A stretch of 64,000 nt of DNA from Acidobacteriota bacterium (GCA_021818585.1 JAKATU010000047.1:1-64000); one strand, 5' to 3'; positions 9,876-19,440 are shown, numbered from the stretch's first letter. Made by a program: numbers and translations. Notes: generated from the letters alone by a model not told the origin.

Positions 9876-11258
9876 TCATTGTCCCACATTGGCTGCGGCT
9901 GCCGACATGGCGGATTCCAGCCTGCTCCAGATGTCATCCATCCACGGGCGATGTTCGGGCTTCATCAGCACCGAGCGGAGGCATGTTACCACCCCGCTGG
10001 AACCTTTCGCATCGGAATCATTCCAGACGCCTTCGCCGAAGATGCTGATTGGCATTTGCACCAGTGCCAGGTGCAGATTCTGACGGGCGGCTTCCTCAAA
10101 CGTTGCCCGGGCGCGCGCAGAGGATTCCTCGACGGAATTGCCTTGGATGGCCCATACGACAATGTCCAACTCGGGTTGGAGTGGTGCGAGCGCCAGCGGG
10201 CTTGCCTGTAGCCTTTTATGGAGTTCCAGCGCTGCCTCGCGGCCTGCTTCGAGGCCCTGGGCGAACTCACCGCCGGGCACCAGCGGCAGGAGGCGTTGGG
10301 TGGCCCAGAGCGCCACGGCGGAGGCTCCGGCGCGTGAGCACTCCAGGCTGATTTCGCCGAGGTGGAGTTGGGCCGACGTGAAATAGGTGTATGGAGAGTC
10401 GTGCTTGTAAAAGCGGCCTACGGCGGGATCGCGAAAGAGGACGCATCCGCAGCCGTAGGGCTGGAGACCGTGCTTGTGCGGGTCGATCACGATGGAGTCA
10501 GCCATGCCTGCCGCGTCAAAGTGCCTTCGAGCTTCCGGATGCAGATTTTGCGCCAGCGTGAAGTAGCCGCCGTAGGCTGCGTCGACGTGTACGCGGAAGC
10601 CGTGGCGCTCGCGGAGTTTGAGGACTTCTGCCAGCGAATCGACCGCGCCCAGGGAGGTTGTGCCAAGTGTAACCACCACAGTGCCAATATCGCTTTGTTG
10701 CAGGGTGGATTCGAGCGCCGCGATGTCCATGCGGCCCCGATGGTCGGCCGGAATCTCAATGCACCCCAGGCCGAGCACCGCGCTGATGCGGCTGTGGGTG
10801 TAGTGGGCCTGCGAGGAGGCTGCGATACGCTTGCCCGGCGCGGTTTTGCCTGCGACCCAGAGCGCTTCGAGGTTGGCGAAAGTGCCGCCGCTGGTCAGGT
10901 GCCCGAGGAATTGCTGCCAGCCGAAGATGCCGGCGATTTCGCTGACGGCTTCCAGTTCCATGGCGGAGCTTGCGCGGCCGCCGTCGAGCGCGTGGTTGTT
11001 GGGATTGACGGTCATGGCCATGGCATAGGCGGCGTGGGCCACTGGATGTGGCGGTTTGAGCATTTGCCCGGCATAGAGCGGATGGAAATAGGGGTAGTTG
11101 TCTGCCATGCGGGCGGCGGTTTCGGCCAGAACGCTATGGATGCGCTCGGTTCCGGGCATTTTGTATGCGGGGCCTTCGGGTAAATCGAATCCGCCCGCGA
11201 GATTACGCAGCGCGGTATTTACAAATTCTCCAATTGACGTGAAGTCCGATTTCGCCAT
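9876..11258 (-). CDS. Group II PLP-dependent amino acid decarboxylase
   Basis: A 460-residue fold-type I enzyme of the aromatic-L-amino-acid / diaminobutyrate decarboxylase group. Seen: the N-terminal substrate-entry region HPLYAGQML, the NPNNHALDGGRASSAMELE segment, the THSRISAVLGLG strand, VHVDAAYGG with the PLP-pairing Asp, and IDPHKHGLQPYGCGC, whose Lys forms the Schiff base. It probably produces an amine and CO2 from an amino acid; which one cannot be told. It is divergent from the cold-shock gene, with about 315 bp between them. Confidence 0.88.
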   Translation of the reverse strand: MAKSDFTSIGEFVNTALRNLAGGFDLPEGPAYKMPGTERIHSVLAETAARMADNYPYFHPLYAGQMLKPPHPVAHAAYAMAMTVNPNNHALDGGRASSAMELEAVSEIAGIFGWQQFLGHLTSGGTFANLEALWVAGKTAPGKRIAASSQAHYTHSRISAVLGLGCIEIPADHRGRMDIAALESTLQQSDIGTVVVTLGTTSLGAVDSLAEVLKLRERHGFRVHVDAAYGGYFTLAQNLHPEARRHFDAAGMADSIVIDPHKHGLQPYGCGCVLFRDPAVGRFYKHDSPYTYFTSAQLHLGEISLECSRAGASAVALWATQRLLPLVPGGEFAQGLEAGREAALELHKRLQASPLALAPLQPELDIVVWAIQGNSVEESSARARATFEEAARQNLHLALVQMPISIFGEGVWNDSDAKGSSGVVTCLRSVLMKPEHRPWMDDIWSRLESAMSAAAANVGQ

Positions 11259-11412
11259 CGACCACAGAATATAGGCTTACACCGTATCTTCTGGCCAGCG
11301 ACGGTGCGGGGTCTGGAATGTTGGAGGCGGTTCTGTGGGCCGGGGTGGTTCTTCTGGGTGTTGTTAACTATTCATGGAACCGGGATTGTTACTTTTTTGC
11401 GAATCGTTTCGC

Positions 11413-11573
11413 TTGACATAAAACAGCAATCAATCTTTGCTGATTCTCTGCTATGCTTCTCTTGCGTTCGAACCGAACCGGGCATAACGCAGTTCTCGCC
11501 CATCCGTTGTGCAAGTTTCTGTCCGTGAGGCTCCGATTCACTCGTCGCAATTCAACCAGGAAAAAGCAACACA
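11413..11573 (+). promoter_or_regulatory. Candidate promoter and long 5' leader of the cold-shock gene
   Basis: TTGACA at 11413-11418 is a consensus -35 box, but I see no good -10 at 16-18 bp. TATGCT at 11452-11457 is a -10-like alternative without a paired -35. Either would leave a leader of over 100 nt before the ATG, as is common for csp mRNAs whose leader folding controls translation. The rest of the 11259-11573 gap holds no gene. Confidence 0.35.
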
Positions 11574-11774
11574 ATGGAACAAGGAACAGTGAAGTGGTTT
11601 AACGACGCGAAGGGCTTCGGCTTTATTTCGCGCGAGAACGGTGAAGATGTCTTCGTGCACTACTCGGCCATTACCGCGAATGGCTTTCGTAGTCTGCAGG
11701 AGGGTCAGGCCGTGCAATTCAACGTGGTTAAGGGGCCAAAGGGCTGGCAGGCAGCAGACGTTCAGCCTCTGTAA
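11574..11774 (+). CDS. csp: Cold-shock domain protein (CspA family)
   Basis: A 66-residue single OB-fold protein. The RNP1 motif is KGFGFISRE and the RNP2-like motif is DVFVHYSAI, preceded by [11 protein letters not shown]. It binds single-stranded nucleic acid and acts as an RNA chaperone or antiterminator. The length and start ([10 protein letters not shown]) are standard. It stands alone, with its own long leader and a terminator 33 bp after the stop. Several acidic substitutions do not touch the aromatic binding surface. Confidence 0.97.
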   Translation: MEQGTVKWFNDAKGFGFISRENGEDVFVHYSAITANGFRSLQEGQAVQFNVVKGPKGWQAADVQPL

Positions 11775-11806
11775 ATTGACGCTCGAGATCAATCGATACA
11801 GATGAT

Positions 11807-11845
11807 GCAAAAGAGTCGGCCCAAGGGCTGGCTCTTTTGCTTTTG
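11807..11845 (+). terminator. Rho-independent terminator of csp
   Basis: A long stem of GCAAAAGAG and CTCTTTTGC arms, extended inward by GGCCC/GGGCT with wobbles (11807-11840), is followed by TTTT. Confidence 0.85.
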
Positions 11846-11969
11846 AGGTGGTCCGCGGTTGTCATGCTGGAGATTTTGGTAACAGCTATGGGGCTGTGGC
11901 GGCTTGTTATCGGGGCGGTGGCATTTCAATCGAAAAACTTTTTCTCTCGCTGCTACAATCTATCGCGCC

Positions 11970-13067
11970 ATGTCTTCCAGCTTTTCGCGACGCCGTTTTC
12001 TGATTCAGGGGGCTTCCGCTCTTGCCCTTCCCGCTGTTGTTCCAACCGCTCTTTACGGCGATCCAAACTCGCACCTGGCCACGCCACAGAATCTGGAAAC
12101 CCCGTATAAATACGAGAAGCTTGTCCTGAGTGCGTCTCACGTCCGTGGAGCGTTTGACGAAAAATCCGTCGACTGCCCGTTCGTTTTCCATCACGACGGC
12201 CGCTATCACATGACCTTCGTGGGCTTTGACGGCATCGGCTACCAGACGGGCCTGGCTACCTCTCACGATCTTGTCCACTGGGAAAAGTATGGCTGCATCC
12301 TCCATCGCAACCCGAAGGATCCGATCACCCGCTATAACCTTGCCATGATGTGGATCATGCGCGAAAACCGCCTCACCTCGCCGGGTAATCTTCGTAAGGT
12401 GCATGGCCGTTATCTTGGCGCGTGGAACGCCTATCCGCGACCTGGTTATGAGGCCGGTCCTGCGGTGATCGGGCTCTGCTGGAGCGATGATCTGCATCAC
12501 TGGCAGCTCGACCCTCCCTGCCTGCGCCCCGATGATCCCGACGCGCAACCCTGGGAGCAGGGCGGCCTTTACAAGGCGTGCATTCTGGAGCATGACGGGC
12601 TGTTTTACATGTTCTATAACGCTAAAACCAGGAACCTGCCTCGCAGCCAGGGCGGCGGCTGGCGGGAGCAGATTGGCGTGGCGACCTCTCACGATCTCAA
12701 GAAGTGGCACCGTCATCCCGGCAATCCGATTATCCGGAATGGTCCGGAGGGCTCTTGGGACGACCGCTTTGCGAGCGATCCGTGTGTGCTGCATGACGGC
12801 AGGCAGTGGGCGTTCTTCTATTACGGCTTGAGCTCGGATGGTAAGGCGCGGGATTTGCTTGCGATTGGCGATGATCTTTTTCATCCCCGCAAGACCGACT
12901 CTGTTCTGATTGCTCCCGGTCCTCCCGGGACTGTGGATTCCACCTACTCGCACAAGCCCTCGATCATTACCGCGCATCATGATCTGTATCACTTTTATTG
13001 CGCGGTTTCCGGGGCTTGGCCGCATGATACCCGGGGTATCTCGGTGGCTCGTTCCAGGCCGTTTTAG
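11970..13067 (+). CDS. Tat-exported five-bladed beta-propeller glycosidase (GH43/GH32-like)
   Basis: 365 residues from the ATG at 11970. That start gives a Tat signal: SRRRFLIQGASALALPAVV. The mature part has repeated propeller phrases: DCPFVFHHDGRYHMTFVGFDG, GLATSHDLVHWEKYG, GLCWSDDLHHWQ, and FASDPCVLHDGRQWAFFYYG. Alternating Asp near blade starts and HDLxxW repeats are typical of GH43/GH32/GH68-like folds, which act on plant or exopolysaccharide sugars. The substrate is unknown. A TACAAT hexamer lies only 12 bp upstream of the ATG, so the message may be nearly leaderless. No sugar operon adjoins it. Confidence 0.82.
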   Translation: MSSSFSRRRFLIQGASALALPAVVPTALYGDPNSHLATPQNLETPYKYEKLVLSASHVRGAFDEKSVDCPFVFHHDGRYHMTFVGFDGIGYQTGLATSHDLVHWEKYGCILHRNPKDPITRYNLAMMWIMRENRLTSPGNLRKVHGRYLGAWNAYPRPGYEAGPAVIGLCWSDDLHHWQLDPPCLRPDDPDAQPWEQGGLYKACILEHDGLFYMFYNAKTRNLPRSQGGGWREQIGVATSHDLKKWHRHPGNPIIRNGPEGSWDDRFASDPCVLHDGRQWAFFYYGLSSDGKARDLLAIGDDLFHPRKTDSVLIAPGPPGTVDSTYSHKPSIITAHHDLYHFYCAVSGAWPHDTRGISVARSRPF

Positions 13068-13346
13068 GGCGGCTCTGCTATCTCGGGGACGGGCGCAGTT
13101 CTGTCTTTTGCTCATATCGGATACCAGCGTCGTAATTGGATTTGATTTAACGAAAATAATCGATTCCTGCGCCATTTGCTGCTGAAAGCGCGGCCCGCCG
13201 ACCGGCGCAAAGCGCATGCATACCCTTTTCCTCCTGAACTTTCACCCGGCTGATCGCGTATCATCATGCTTTCCTGATTGGAAAACCGTGTGCTCGTCCT
13301 GCTGCTTCTACTCGGATATTGCAGGTCACACTCTTAAGGAGAACGA

Positions 13347-15455
13347 ATGAAACGCAAATTTATGGCCGCAGCTGCCGCGACGTTGGTGGGCTTTGGCCTG
13401 GCAGTAGGCGCAACCGGTGCGATGGCGCAACCTGCGGTCGCTGCGAATACGGCGACTTCCGCTGCTTCGGTGAAGATTCCGAAGGTGATTCCTGGGTTCG
13501 ACCCGAGCGCGATGGATACTTCGGCCAATCCCTGCGATAACTTTTACCAGTTTGCGTGCGGCAATTATGCCAAGCTTCATCCGATTCCGGCAGACATGCC
13601 TGAGTATGACCAGTTTGTGGCGCTATACGAGTACAACACGGCGATTCTGCACCAGCTTGTGGTGAAGGCCGCGAGTGCAGGACCCAGCGCTACCGCGAAT
13701 GAGCGGAAGATCGGCGATTACTATCAGGCCTGCATGGACACGAGCGCGATCAACAGCGCGGGAATCAAGCCGCTGGAGCCGATGCTGCACCGGATCAACG
13801 GCCTGAAGAGCAAGAAAGATCTGACTGGCCTGATTGCTTATCTGAATAAGCAGGGTGTGAACGTGTTTGTCCGCTTCGGGGCACAGCAGGACTTCAAGGA
13901 TGCTTCGAAGGAGATCGCGGTCATTGACCAGGGTGGCCTGGGATTGCCGAATCGAGGGTACTACCTGCGCATGGATGCTCGCAGCGTGAAGCTCCGCCAG
14001 CAGTACCAGCAGCATATCGCGAACGTGTTGCATCTTCTCGGCGATCCGGTTGCCAGGGCTCAGACCGAAGCGCAGAAGATCATGCAGTTTGAAACGGAAC
14101 TGGCGAAGTCGTCGATGGGGATTGTGGAACGGAGAAATCCGTACAAGACCTACCACATGGAAACGGTAGAGGCCTTTGCGCCTACCGTGCCGATGCTGGA
14201 CATTTCCCAGTACATCCGGGAGATGGGCTCCCCGGCGGTTTCGTCACTGAATGTGACGGTGCCGGGCTTCTTTACCGGGCTGAACGAGGCGATTGAGGAT
14301 ACTCCGCTTTCCACGCTGAAGAACTACATGCGCTTCCATCTGGCGGATGCTTACTCGATGGAATTGCCGCAGGCGTTTGACCAGGAGAGCTTTGCTTTTT
14401 ACGGACGCGATTTGACGGGCACGCCGCAGCAGCAGCCCCGCTGGAAGCGCTGCGTGAATGCGACCAACCGTGCTCTTGGCGATGCCGTAGGGCAGATGTA
14501 CGTGGCCAAGTACTTTACGCCGAGCCAGAAGAAGGAAGCCCTGACCATGGTGCACGGGATTGAAGCCGCCATGGGCAAGGACATTGAGGAAGCCACGTGG
14601 ATGAGCCCCGTGACCAAGCAGAAGGCGATTGCCAAGCTGCACATGATTGAGGACAAGATTGGATATCCGAACAAGTGGCGCAGCTACGCCAAGCTGGAAG
14701 TGAAGCCCGGCGAGGCGCTTGCGAACTCGATGCGGGTACAAGTTTTCAAGACTGCTTATCAACTGAACAAGATTGGGAAGCCGGTTGACCGCAACGAGTG
14801 GTTCATGACGCCGCCGACGGTGAATGCTTATTACGATCCGAGCCAGAACACGATCAACTTCCCTGCCGGCATTCTGCAGCCGCCGTTCTATGACAAGAAC
14901 GAGCCGGCGGCGGTGAACTACGGCCATATCGGCGCGGTTGTGGGCCACGAACTGACCCACGGCTTTGACGATGAGGGTTCGCAGTTTGACGGCAAGGGCA
15001 ATCTTCGCGACTGGTGGACGCCGAAGGACAAGGCCAACTTTGATGCGCGCACGGCATGTGTTGCGAATGAGTACAGCAGCTTTACCGACGCCGGCCTGCA
15101 CGTCAACGGCAAGCTCACGCTGGGTGAAGATACCGCCGATAATGGGGGCCTGCACCTTGCGCTGATGGCGCTGATGGCCCGCGAGGCGATGGACGGCGGT
15201 CATATTCCCGGCCCCGCGCCCAGCGCTGCCGCTGCCAAGTACACCACGGAGCAGCAGTTCTTTATTGCCTTTGCGCAGAACTGGTGCTCAAACATGCGTC
15301 CGCAGATGACGCGGATGCTGATTCAGTCTGATCCGCACGCCCCTGATCCGATCCGCGTGAAAGGGGTGATCGACAATATGCCGCAGTTCGGGAAGGCATT
15401 CTCGTGCCACGTTGGGCAGCCGATGGACCCGGCGCACAAGTGCCATGTGTGGTAG
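13347..15455 (+). CDS. M13-family (neprilysin-like) zinc metallopeptidase
   Basis: 702 residues with a signal peptide (AAAAATLVGFGLAVGATGAMA). Seen: the N-terminal CDNFYQFACGNY typical of peptidase family M13, the substrate-binding NAYYDPSQNTINFPAGIL, the zinc motif HELTH, and EDTADNGGL in place of ExxAD for the third ligand. The C-terminus ends CHVW, like the conserved CxxW of the family. It probably degrades small peptides outside the cytoplasm. AAGGAG lies just before the ATG. It is a single gene with its own terminator. Confidence 0.96.
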   Translation: MKRKFMAAAAATLVGFGLAVGATGAMAQPAVAANTATSAASVKIPKVIPGFDPSAMDTSANPCDNFYQFACGNYAKLHPIPADMPEYDQFVALYEYNTAILHQLVVKAASAGPSATANERKIGDYYQACMDTSAINSAGIKPLEPMLHRINGLKSKKDLTGLIAYLNKQGVNVFVRFGAQQDFKDASKEIAVIDQGGLGLPNRGYYLRMDARSVKLRQQYQQHIANVLHLLGDPVARAQTEAQKIMQFETELAKSSMGIVERRNPYKTYHMETVEAFAPTVPMLDISQYIREMGSPAVSSLNVTVPGFFTGLNEAIEDTPLSTLKNYMRFHLADAYSMELPQAFDQESFAFYGRDLTGTPQQQPRWKRCVNATNRALGDAVGQMYVAKYFTPSQKKEALTMVHGIEAAMGKDIEEATWMSPVTKQKAIAKLHMIEDKIGYPNKWRSYAKLEVKPGEALANSMRVQVFKTAYQLNKIGKPVDRNEWFMTPPTVNAYYDPSQNTINFPAGILQPPFYDKNEPAAVNYGHIGAVVGHELTHGFDDEGSQFDGKGNLRDWWTPKDKANFDARTACVANEYSSFTDAGLHVNGKLTLGEDTADNGGLHLALMALMAREAMDGGHIPGPAPSAAAAKYTTEQQFFIAFAQNWCSNMRPQMTRMLIQSDPHAPDPIRVKGVIDNMPQFGKAFSCHVGQPMDPAHKCHVW

Positions 15456-15476
15456 TTTGCAACTGTAACAAATACA

Positions 15477-15515
15477 AAAGAGGGGAGTGCCCAGCTGGCA
15501 CTCCCCTCTTCCCCT
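15477..15515 (+). terminator. Rho-independent terminator after the M13 peptidase gene
   Basis: The stem AAGAGGGGAGTGCC/GGCACTCCCCTCTT with an AGCT loop (about 15478-15510) is long and perfect. It lies between convergent genes and may serve both. Confidence 0.85.
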
Positions 15516-15552
15516 GTTTTCAGCTTAGTTGCTGCGAGATGAGGATGCTGAA

Positions 15553-16656
15553 TCAGTGGATGTGTCCAGCTCCTGCAGAGGCGCCTACATGGCCGCCGCC
15601 AAAACCGGCTCCACCCAGATTGCCGCTGCTTACTCCCACACCAGCGTTACCTCCGAATGAGCTTCCGCTGTTGACGGAGCCCATTGTGGGACCGAAGCTG
15701 CGCGCCGGGCCGCCATGGAAGCCGGAGCGCGGAGAGCCATTCCATTGGGGTGAGTTTCCGTTTCTGGCTGCGGTGACCCGGTTGTTGGTCGTGTTGGTCG
15801 CAACTCCGTAATTGTAGCCGTTGTAATAGGGGTAGTTGTAGTTCATATAAATGGGGGAGTAGAAGCCCCATCCAAAGGGATTCCAGAACATGCCGTCACC
15901 GGGGATCCATGTGTAACCCATTCCCCATGGGTTCCAATACCAGCCCGGTATGAAGCCGGGATAGCCGGCGTATTCATACGCAAGCTGGGTGTTGGCCTGC
16001 GAGAGGTAATGCGAGCGCAGGCGGCTCCATTGCATAAGAGAGTCTGTCTCTTCGGCGTTTTTGCGGTCGAAGTGGCGGACCCGGATGACCTGCATGGCAA
16101 CCGGTGTATCGGCGCCGGCGGCGGGAGCGGGCGGCAGGGTGGCTTCGTGCGAGGAGCCGACTTTGACGGTGCGGCCACCGTCGGCGTAGATGCGGGCTAC
16201 TCCCTCGTAGGTGCGGACCAGACCGTTGTTGGAATTGAATTCGTAGAGTCCGCGCTTTTCGATGCGGGTGACCACTCCATCTTCGGCAACTTCAAGACGG
16301 TTCTGTCGGTAGATGGAATCGACTTCCACGGAGGCTCGACCATTTGTGATCCGTACCTGCGTCTTCAGCAAGTCGGGATTGACCATCTGTACGGCGCTAT
16401 TGTGCCCGATGCGCAGAAAGACGCCGGGGGTGAGCAGAATCTCCGCGCGTCCATTGCTGGTGGAAAGCACTTGGCCGGGTTGCAGAACCTTTGAGCCAAC
16501 GTCGCTGGCAGTTACGTGCTGACCGTCGAGAGAGACGGCTCCTTCGACGTAATTCACGGTTCCGGGAGGCGCCTGCTGCATCTGGTTTTGCGCCATCAGC
16601 ACCGGGGCTGCCAGCGCAACCAGCGAAAGGAGCAGTGGAATCCGAAGATACTTCAT
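15553..16656 (-). CDS. FecR-domain secreted protein
   Basis: 367 residues from the ATG at 16656, which has GAGG about 9 nt upstream; a longer frame adds only six residues. A signal peptide (YLRIPLLLSLVALAAPVLMA) precedes a FecR-like beta domain at about 20-160 (GAVSLDG, LQPGQVLSTSNGRAEILLTP, LRIGHNSAVQM). The second half is Trp/Tyr/Asn-rich, around WYWNPWGMGYTW and NYNYPYYNGYNYG, then Gly/Ser-rich. No FecI or TonB-receptor gene is adjacent, so classic iron signalling is unlikely; a cell-envelope role is a guess. Confidence 0.85.
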   Translation of the reverse strand: MKYLRIPLLLSLVALAAPVLMAQNQMQQAPPGTVNYVEGAVSLDGQHVTASDVGSKVLQPGQVLSTSNGRAEILLTPGVFLRIGHNSAVQMVNPDLLKTQVRITNGRASVEVDSIYRQNRLEVAEDGVVTRIEKRGLYEFNSNNGLVRTYEGVARIYADGGRTVKVGSSHEATLPPAPAAGADTPVAMQVIRVRHFDRKNAEETDSLMQWSRLRSHYLSQANTQLAYEYAGYPGFIPGWYWNPWGMGYTWIPGDGMFWNPFGWGFYSPIYMNYNYPYYNGYNYGVATNTTNNRVTAARNGNSPQWNGSPRSGFHGGPARSFGPTMGSVNSGSSFGGNAGVGVSSGNLGGAGFGGGHVGASAGAGHIH

Positions 16657-16871
16657 GGGTATAACCTCACTCACTTAGATGGGAGGCGCAAAATGAAAGT
16701 TTCGGTAGCTCGGTTCAATTGACTTTCACTGGGGCAAAGCGGTCGAGACGCCCATTCACCTATTTGCTTTGATTACAGGGATTTGGCTACGGTCGTCAAC
16801 GGAATTGAGAAAAAGCTTCTGTATGCTGCGCAAATGACGCAAAGATGACAATTCTGAAGGCTTGCGGCTGG

Positions 16872-17696
16872 CTAAAGGTTGAACAACTCGCGCAGGCGTT
16901 TGGTTTGCGCGCGGCTGACTGGTATTTCGGTGTGTTTCCGGTCATCCATGCGGAGCTGGTAACTGCTTTTGAACCAGGGCACGACTTCCTGAATGTGGTT
17001 GATGTTGACCACGTAGGAGCGGTGCGCGCGCCAGAAGATGTTGGGGTCGAGCTGGTCGAGGAGTTCTTCCAGGGTGCGGCAGCGGGATTGGCCTTCGAAG
17101 GAGGGTGTGGCGACTGTGATGGTTCCATCTTCGATGGAGGCGAAACACAAATCGCCCTGATCGACGAGCAGGAGGCGGCTTTGCGCCTGAACGACAATTT
17201 TTCCGCGCGCTCCACCACGGTTGGCCGGGGACTGTTCGATGAGGCGGAGGAGCGTTTCGAGGCGGGGATCACCTTCGATGGCTGCTCGGGTGTCGCCTGC
17301 GTTCTCGCCCGGAGCGAGCTCTTCGAGCCGCTTTCGTGCCCGGTCGACTGCCTGGAGGACACGCTGACGGTCAAAGGGCTTGAGCAGGTAATCGATCGCG
17401 TTGACATCGAAGGCACGCACGGCGTACTGGTCGTAAGCGGTAGCAAATATGATTTGCGGTACGCGGAGACGCTGCCCGGGTTCGAGGAGTTTTTTGATGA
17501 CGGCGAAGCCGTCTAAGCCGGGCATTTGAACGTCGAGAAAGACTACGTCCGGGCGGTGATCGCGGATGAGCTCGACAGCTTCAATGCCGTTGGTGCCTTG
17601 CGCGAGGACTTCCACGTCGCCGTCGCCTTCGAGCAGGTATTGGAGCTCTTCGCGCGCGAGTTGTTCGTCATCGACAATGACCGCGGTGATCGACAT
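16872..17696 (-). CDS. LytTR-family response regulator
   Basis: 274 residues. The receiver domain (about 1-120) has the acidic pocket VDDE, phosphoacceptor Asp in VVFLDVQMPG, Thr in FATAYD and Lys in YLLKPFD. A linker leads to a C-terminal LytTR DNA-binding domain (about 170-274: FWRAHRSYVVNINHI, then KHTEIPVSRAQTKRLREL). The ATG at 17696 follows GAGG; an upstream TTG start is less likely. No histidine kinase gene is in the block, so its partner must be elsewhere. It lies 40 bp after the zinc-ribbon membrane gene on the same strand. Confidence 0.94.
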   Translation of the reverse strand: MSITAVIVDDEQLAREELQYLLEGDGDVEVLAQGTNGIEAVELIRDHRPDVVFLDVQMPGLDGFAVIKKLLEPGQRLRVPQIIFATAYDQYAVRAFDVNAIDYLLKPFDRQRVLQAVDRARKRLEELAPGENAGDTRAAIEGDPRLETLLRLIEQSPANRGGARGKIVVQAQSRLLLVDQGDLCFASIEDGTITVATPSFEGQSRCRTLEELLDQLDPNIFWRAHRSYVVNINHIQEVVPWFKSSYQLRMDDRKHTEIPVSRAQTKRLRELFNL

Positions 17697-17736
17697 GGTT
17701 CGCCTCAAGTGTATAGGAAGCCCGCAGGGCGTGGCG

Positions 17737-18276
17737 CTACCTGCTTACGAATGCCTGGAGGCGCTCGGGGGGATGGTCGCTGGCGAGGTCATGTCCGCAG
17801 CGGGTGCAGAAAAGGTCTGTGATGCGCGTACTGGCGTAGCAGCGCCCGCAGCAGCCCGAGACCTGATAGGAACAGTGTGGGCAGTAGTGGTAATCGCCCT
17901 CAATTTTTGCGCTGCAGGACGGGCAACTGGCGAGGAGGGGTTGCCGAAGGAGGAAGTACAAGACTGCGCCAATGCCGCCCGGAATGATGACGCAGATCAT
18001 CCATACCCGCACATTCATTCCGCGGCGCGGGGCGTCCTGAGTGATGTAGCCCACCATCAGGAAGTACAGCGCGAGCAGCGCTCCGAGGGAGGTAGTGAGG
18101 TAAAGGTGCAGAACCAGAGGAATGTGGCTTGAGGTGTGCCGCAACTGAGGCAGAAGGACCCAGAAGTAGTACTGCGCGGCAACGAATGTCGCTATCGCGC
18201 AGGCAATGGACCAGCGCGGAATGAGACGAAGCTCATCGGTGATCCGCGACTCCAATGGCGCCATCTCCGTCCTCAT
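17737..18276 (-). CDS. Membrane protein with C-terminal zinc ribbons
   Basis: A 179-residue protein of unknown function. Three hydrophobic segments fall near 24-44, 57-78 and 91-110. The cytosolic-looking tail has paired cysteines: CPSC, CPHC, CGRC and CTRC, giving two probable treble-clef or rubredoxin-like zinc sites. The ATG at 18276 follows AAAGGAGG. It sits between the small coupled membrane protein and the LytTR regulator, suggesting one regulatory operon, though the 121-bp gap upstream could hold a promoter. Confidence 0.75.
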   Translation of the reverse strand: MRTEMAPLESRITDELRLIPRWSIACAIATFVAAQYYFWVLLPQLRHTSSHIPLVLHLYLTTSLGALLALYFLMVGYITQDAPRRGMNVRVWMICVIIPGGIGAVLYFLLRQPLLASCPSCSAKIEGDYHYCPHCSYQVSGCCGRCYASTRITDLFCTRCGHDLASDHPPERLQAFVSR

Positions 18277-18397
18277 GGATTTTGTTCCTCCTTTGAAAGT
18301 TGGCTCGGGCAGCCTTATTTTCTATATTTCTATCTACTGACTGCCGTCACTTTGCTAGGTTGTATTACTCGCCGGTGAAGCTCCGGCGGTCCAGCTT

Positions 18398-18757
18398 TTA
18401 CTCGCGGATGTCTCGCCGCCGTCCGTGGCTCAGTACCGCCCCCATGGCCGTCGAGAGCAACACCACAAAGACGGTCAAGGTGAGGATAGAGGTATCGGTG
18501 ATGGCGTTTTCGCTGAATACCGCCTCACTGAAACTCCAGATGGCCGGTGTTGCGAGCAGCAGGAACACCAGCATGGCGAGCAGCGCGATGCCGAGTCTTT
18601 GCCTGCAGCCAGCGCGTGATTCCTGCATGCGCTGCGCGGCTTCCATGACATTGCGCCTGGTCTGCTGCACTACTTCCAGAGTCTGCCTGGAGTTCAGCGC
18701 ATGGAGCGCTTCGAGTGCGTCGAGCAAATCACGATGTTGTTGTGTCTGTTCGCTCAT
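18398..18757 (-). CDS. Small membrane protein coupled to the ECF sigma factor
   Basis: 119 residues. The N-terminal 50 are a helical, Gln/Arg/Glu-rich segment (LLDALEALHALNSRQTLEVVQQ). Two membrane helices follow near 56-76 and 88-110, and the C-terminus is basic. Its ATG overlaps the sigma-factor stop as ATGA, so translation is coupled. The position is that of an anti-sigma factor, but there is no HxxxCxxC zinc anti-sigma motif. An anti-sigma role is inferred from position only. Confidence 0.75.
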   Translation of the reverse strand: MSEQTQQHRDLLDALEALHALNSRQTLEVVQQTRRNVMEAAQRMQESRAGCRQRLGIALLAMLVFLLLATPAIWSFSEAVFSENAITDTSILTLTVFVVLLSTAMGAVLSHGRRRDIRE

Positions 18758-19440
18758 TGCCCGCTCCTTTCTTCCATTTTGGCCAGCCTTGGCCGCATTG
18801 CTGCGAGCCCACGGTAAAGCCTCGACTTTACAGTGGACAGAGGCGCCATGGTCACCAGCGAAATTTCTTCGAGCGTCATCTCCTCCTGGAAGCGCAACAC
18901 GATCGCCTCGCGATGAAGAGGGTCCAGCTCGAGGAGCGCCTGCGTGACTAGTTGGCCGTTCTCCAGAGTCTGCAGGTGCTCAAAGGGGGACTTGTCGGTG
19001 CTGGCAATATCGAGAGTGCGCTCTGCTCCGCCAGATTCGGTCAGGTTTTCGAGGCTGGCCATCTGCCGCTTGCGGCGCATGTCAATGACGAGGTTGCGGG
19101 CGATGGTAAAGAGCCAGGTGTCGAACCGCGCCGCGCCGTTGTACTGCGCGCCGCGCTGGAGTACGCGCATCCAGGTTTCCTGGAACATGTCCTCGGCTTG
19201 TTCACGGTTTCCGGTGAGGTAAAGCAGGTATCGCAGCAGGCGGTGCTGGTAGCGCAAAATGAGTTTGTCGAGGAGTTCGGGGTCGTGGCGGCGCAGACCC
19301 TCTGCGACCGCGAGGTTTTCGGCTTGTGCGACTTCTGCGAGTTGGATCGCCGCGGAACTCATCTCACCTTCAGAGACGTAGATGCCTTCTCCAAAGACGC
19401 TATCCCGGCCAAGCTTTTTAAGAACGCTCGAAACTTTCAT
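18754..19440 (-). CDS. ECF-type RNA polymerase sigma factor
   Basis: 228 residues from the ATG at 19440 (AAAGGA upstream). Region 2: LILRYQHRLLRYLLYLTGNREQAEDMFQETWMRV, followed by FDTWLFTIARNLVIDMRRKR. Region 4: LDPLHREAIVLRFQEEMTLEEIS and PLSTVKSRLYRGLAAMRP. It would steer RNA polymerase to a specific promoter set. The first 40 residues before region 2 are longer than in minimal ECFs. It heads the minus-strand block with the coupled membrane protein downstream. Other in-frame upstream starts are unsupported. Confidence 0.93.
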   Translation of the reverse strand: MKVSSVLKKLGRDSVFGEGIYVSEGEMSSAAIQLAEVAQAENLAVAEGLRRHDPELLDKLILRYQHRLLRYLLYLTGNREQAEDMFQETWMRVLQRGAQYNGAARFDTWLFTIARNLVIDMRRKRQMASLENLTESGGAERTLDIASTDKSPFEHLQTLENGQLVTQALLELDPLHREAIVLRFQEEMTLEEISLVTMAPLSTVKSRLYRGLAAMRPRLAKMEERSGQ

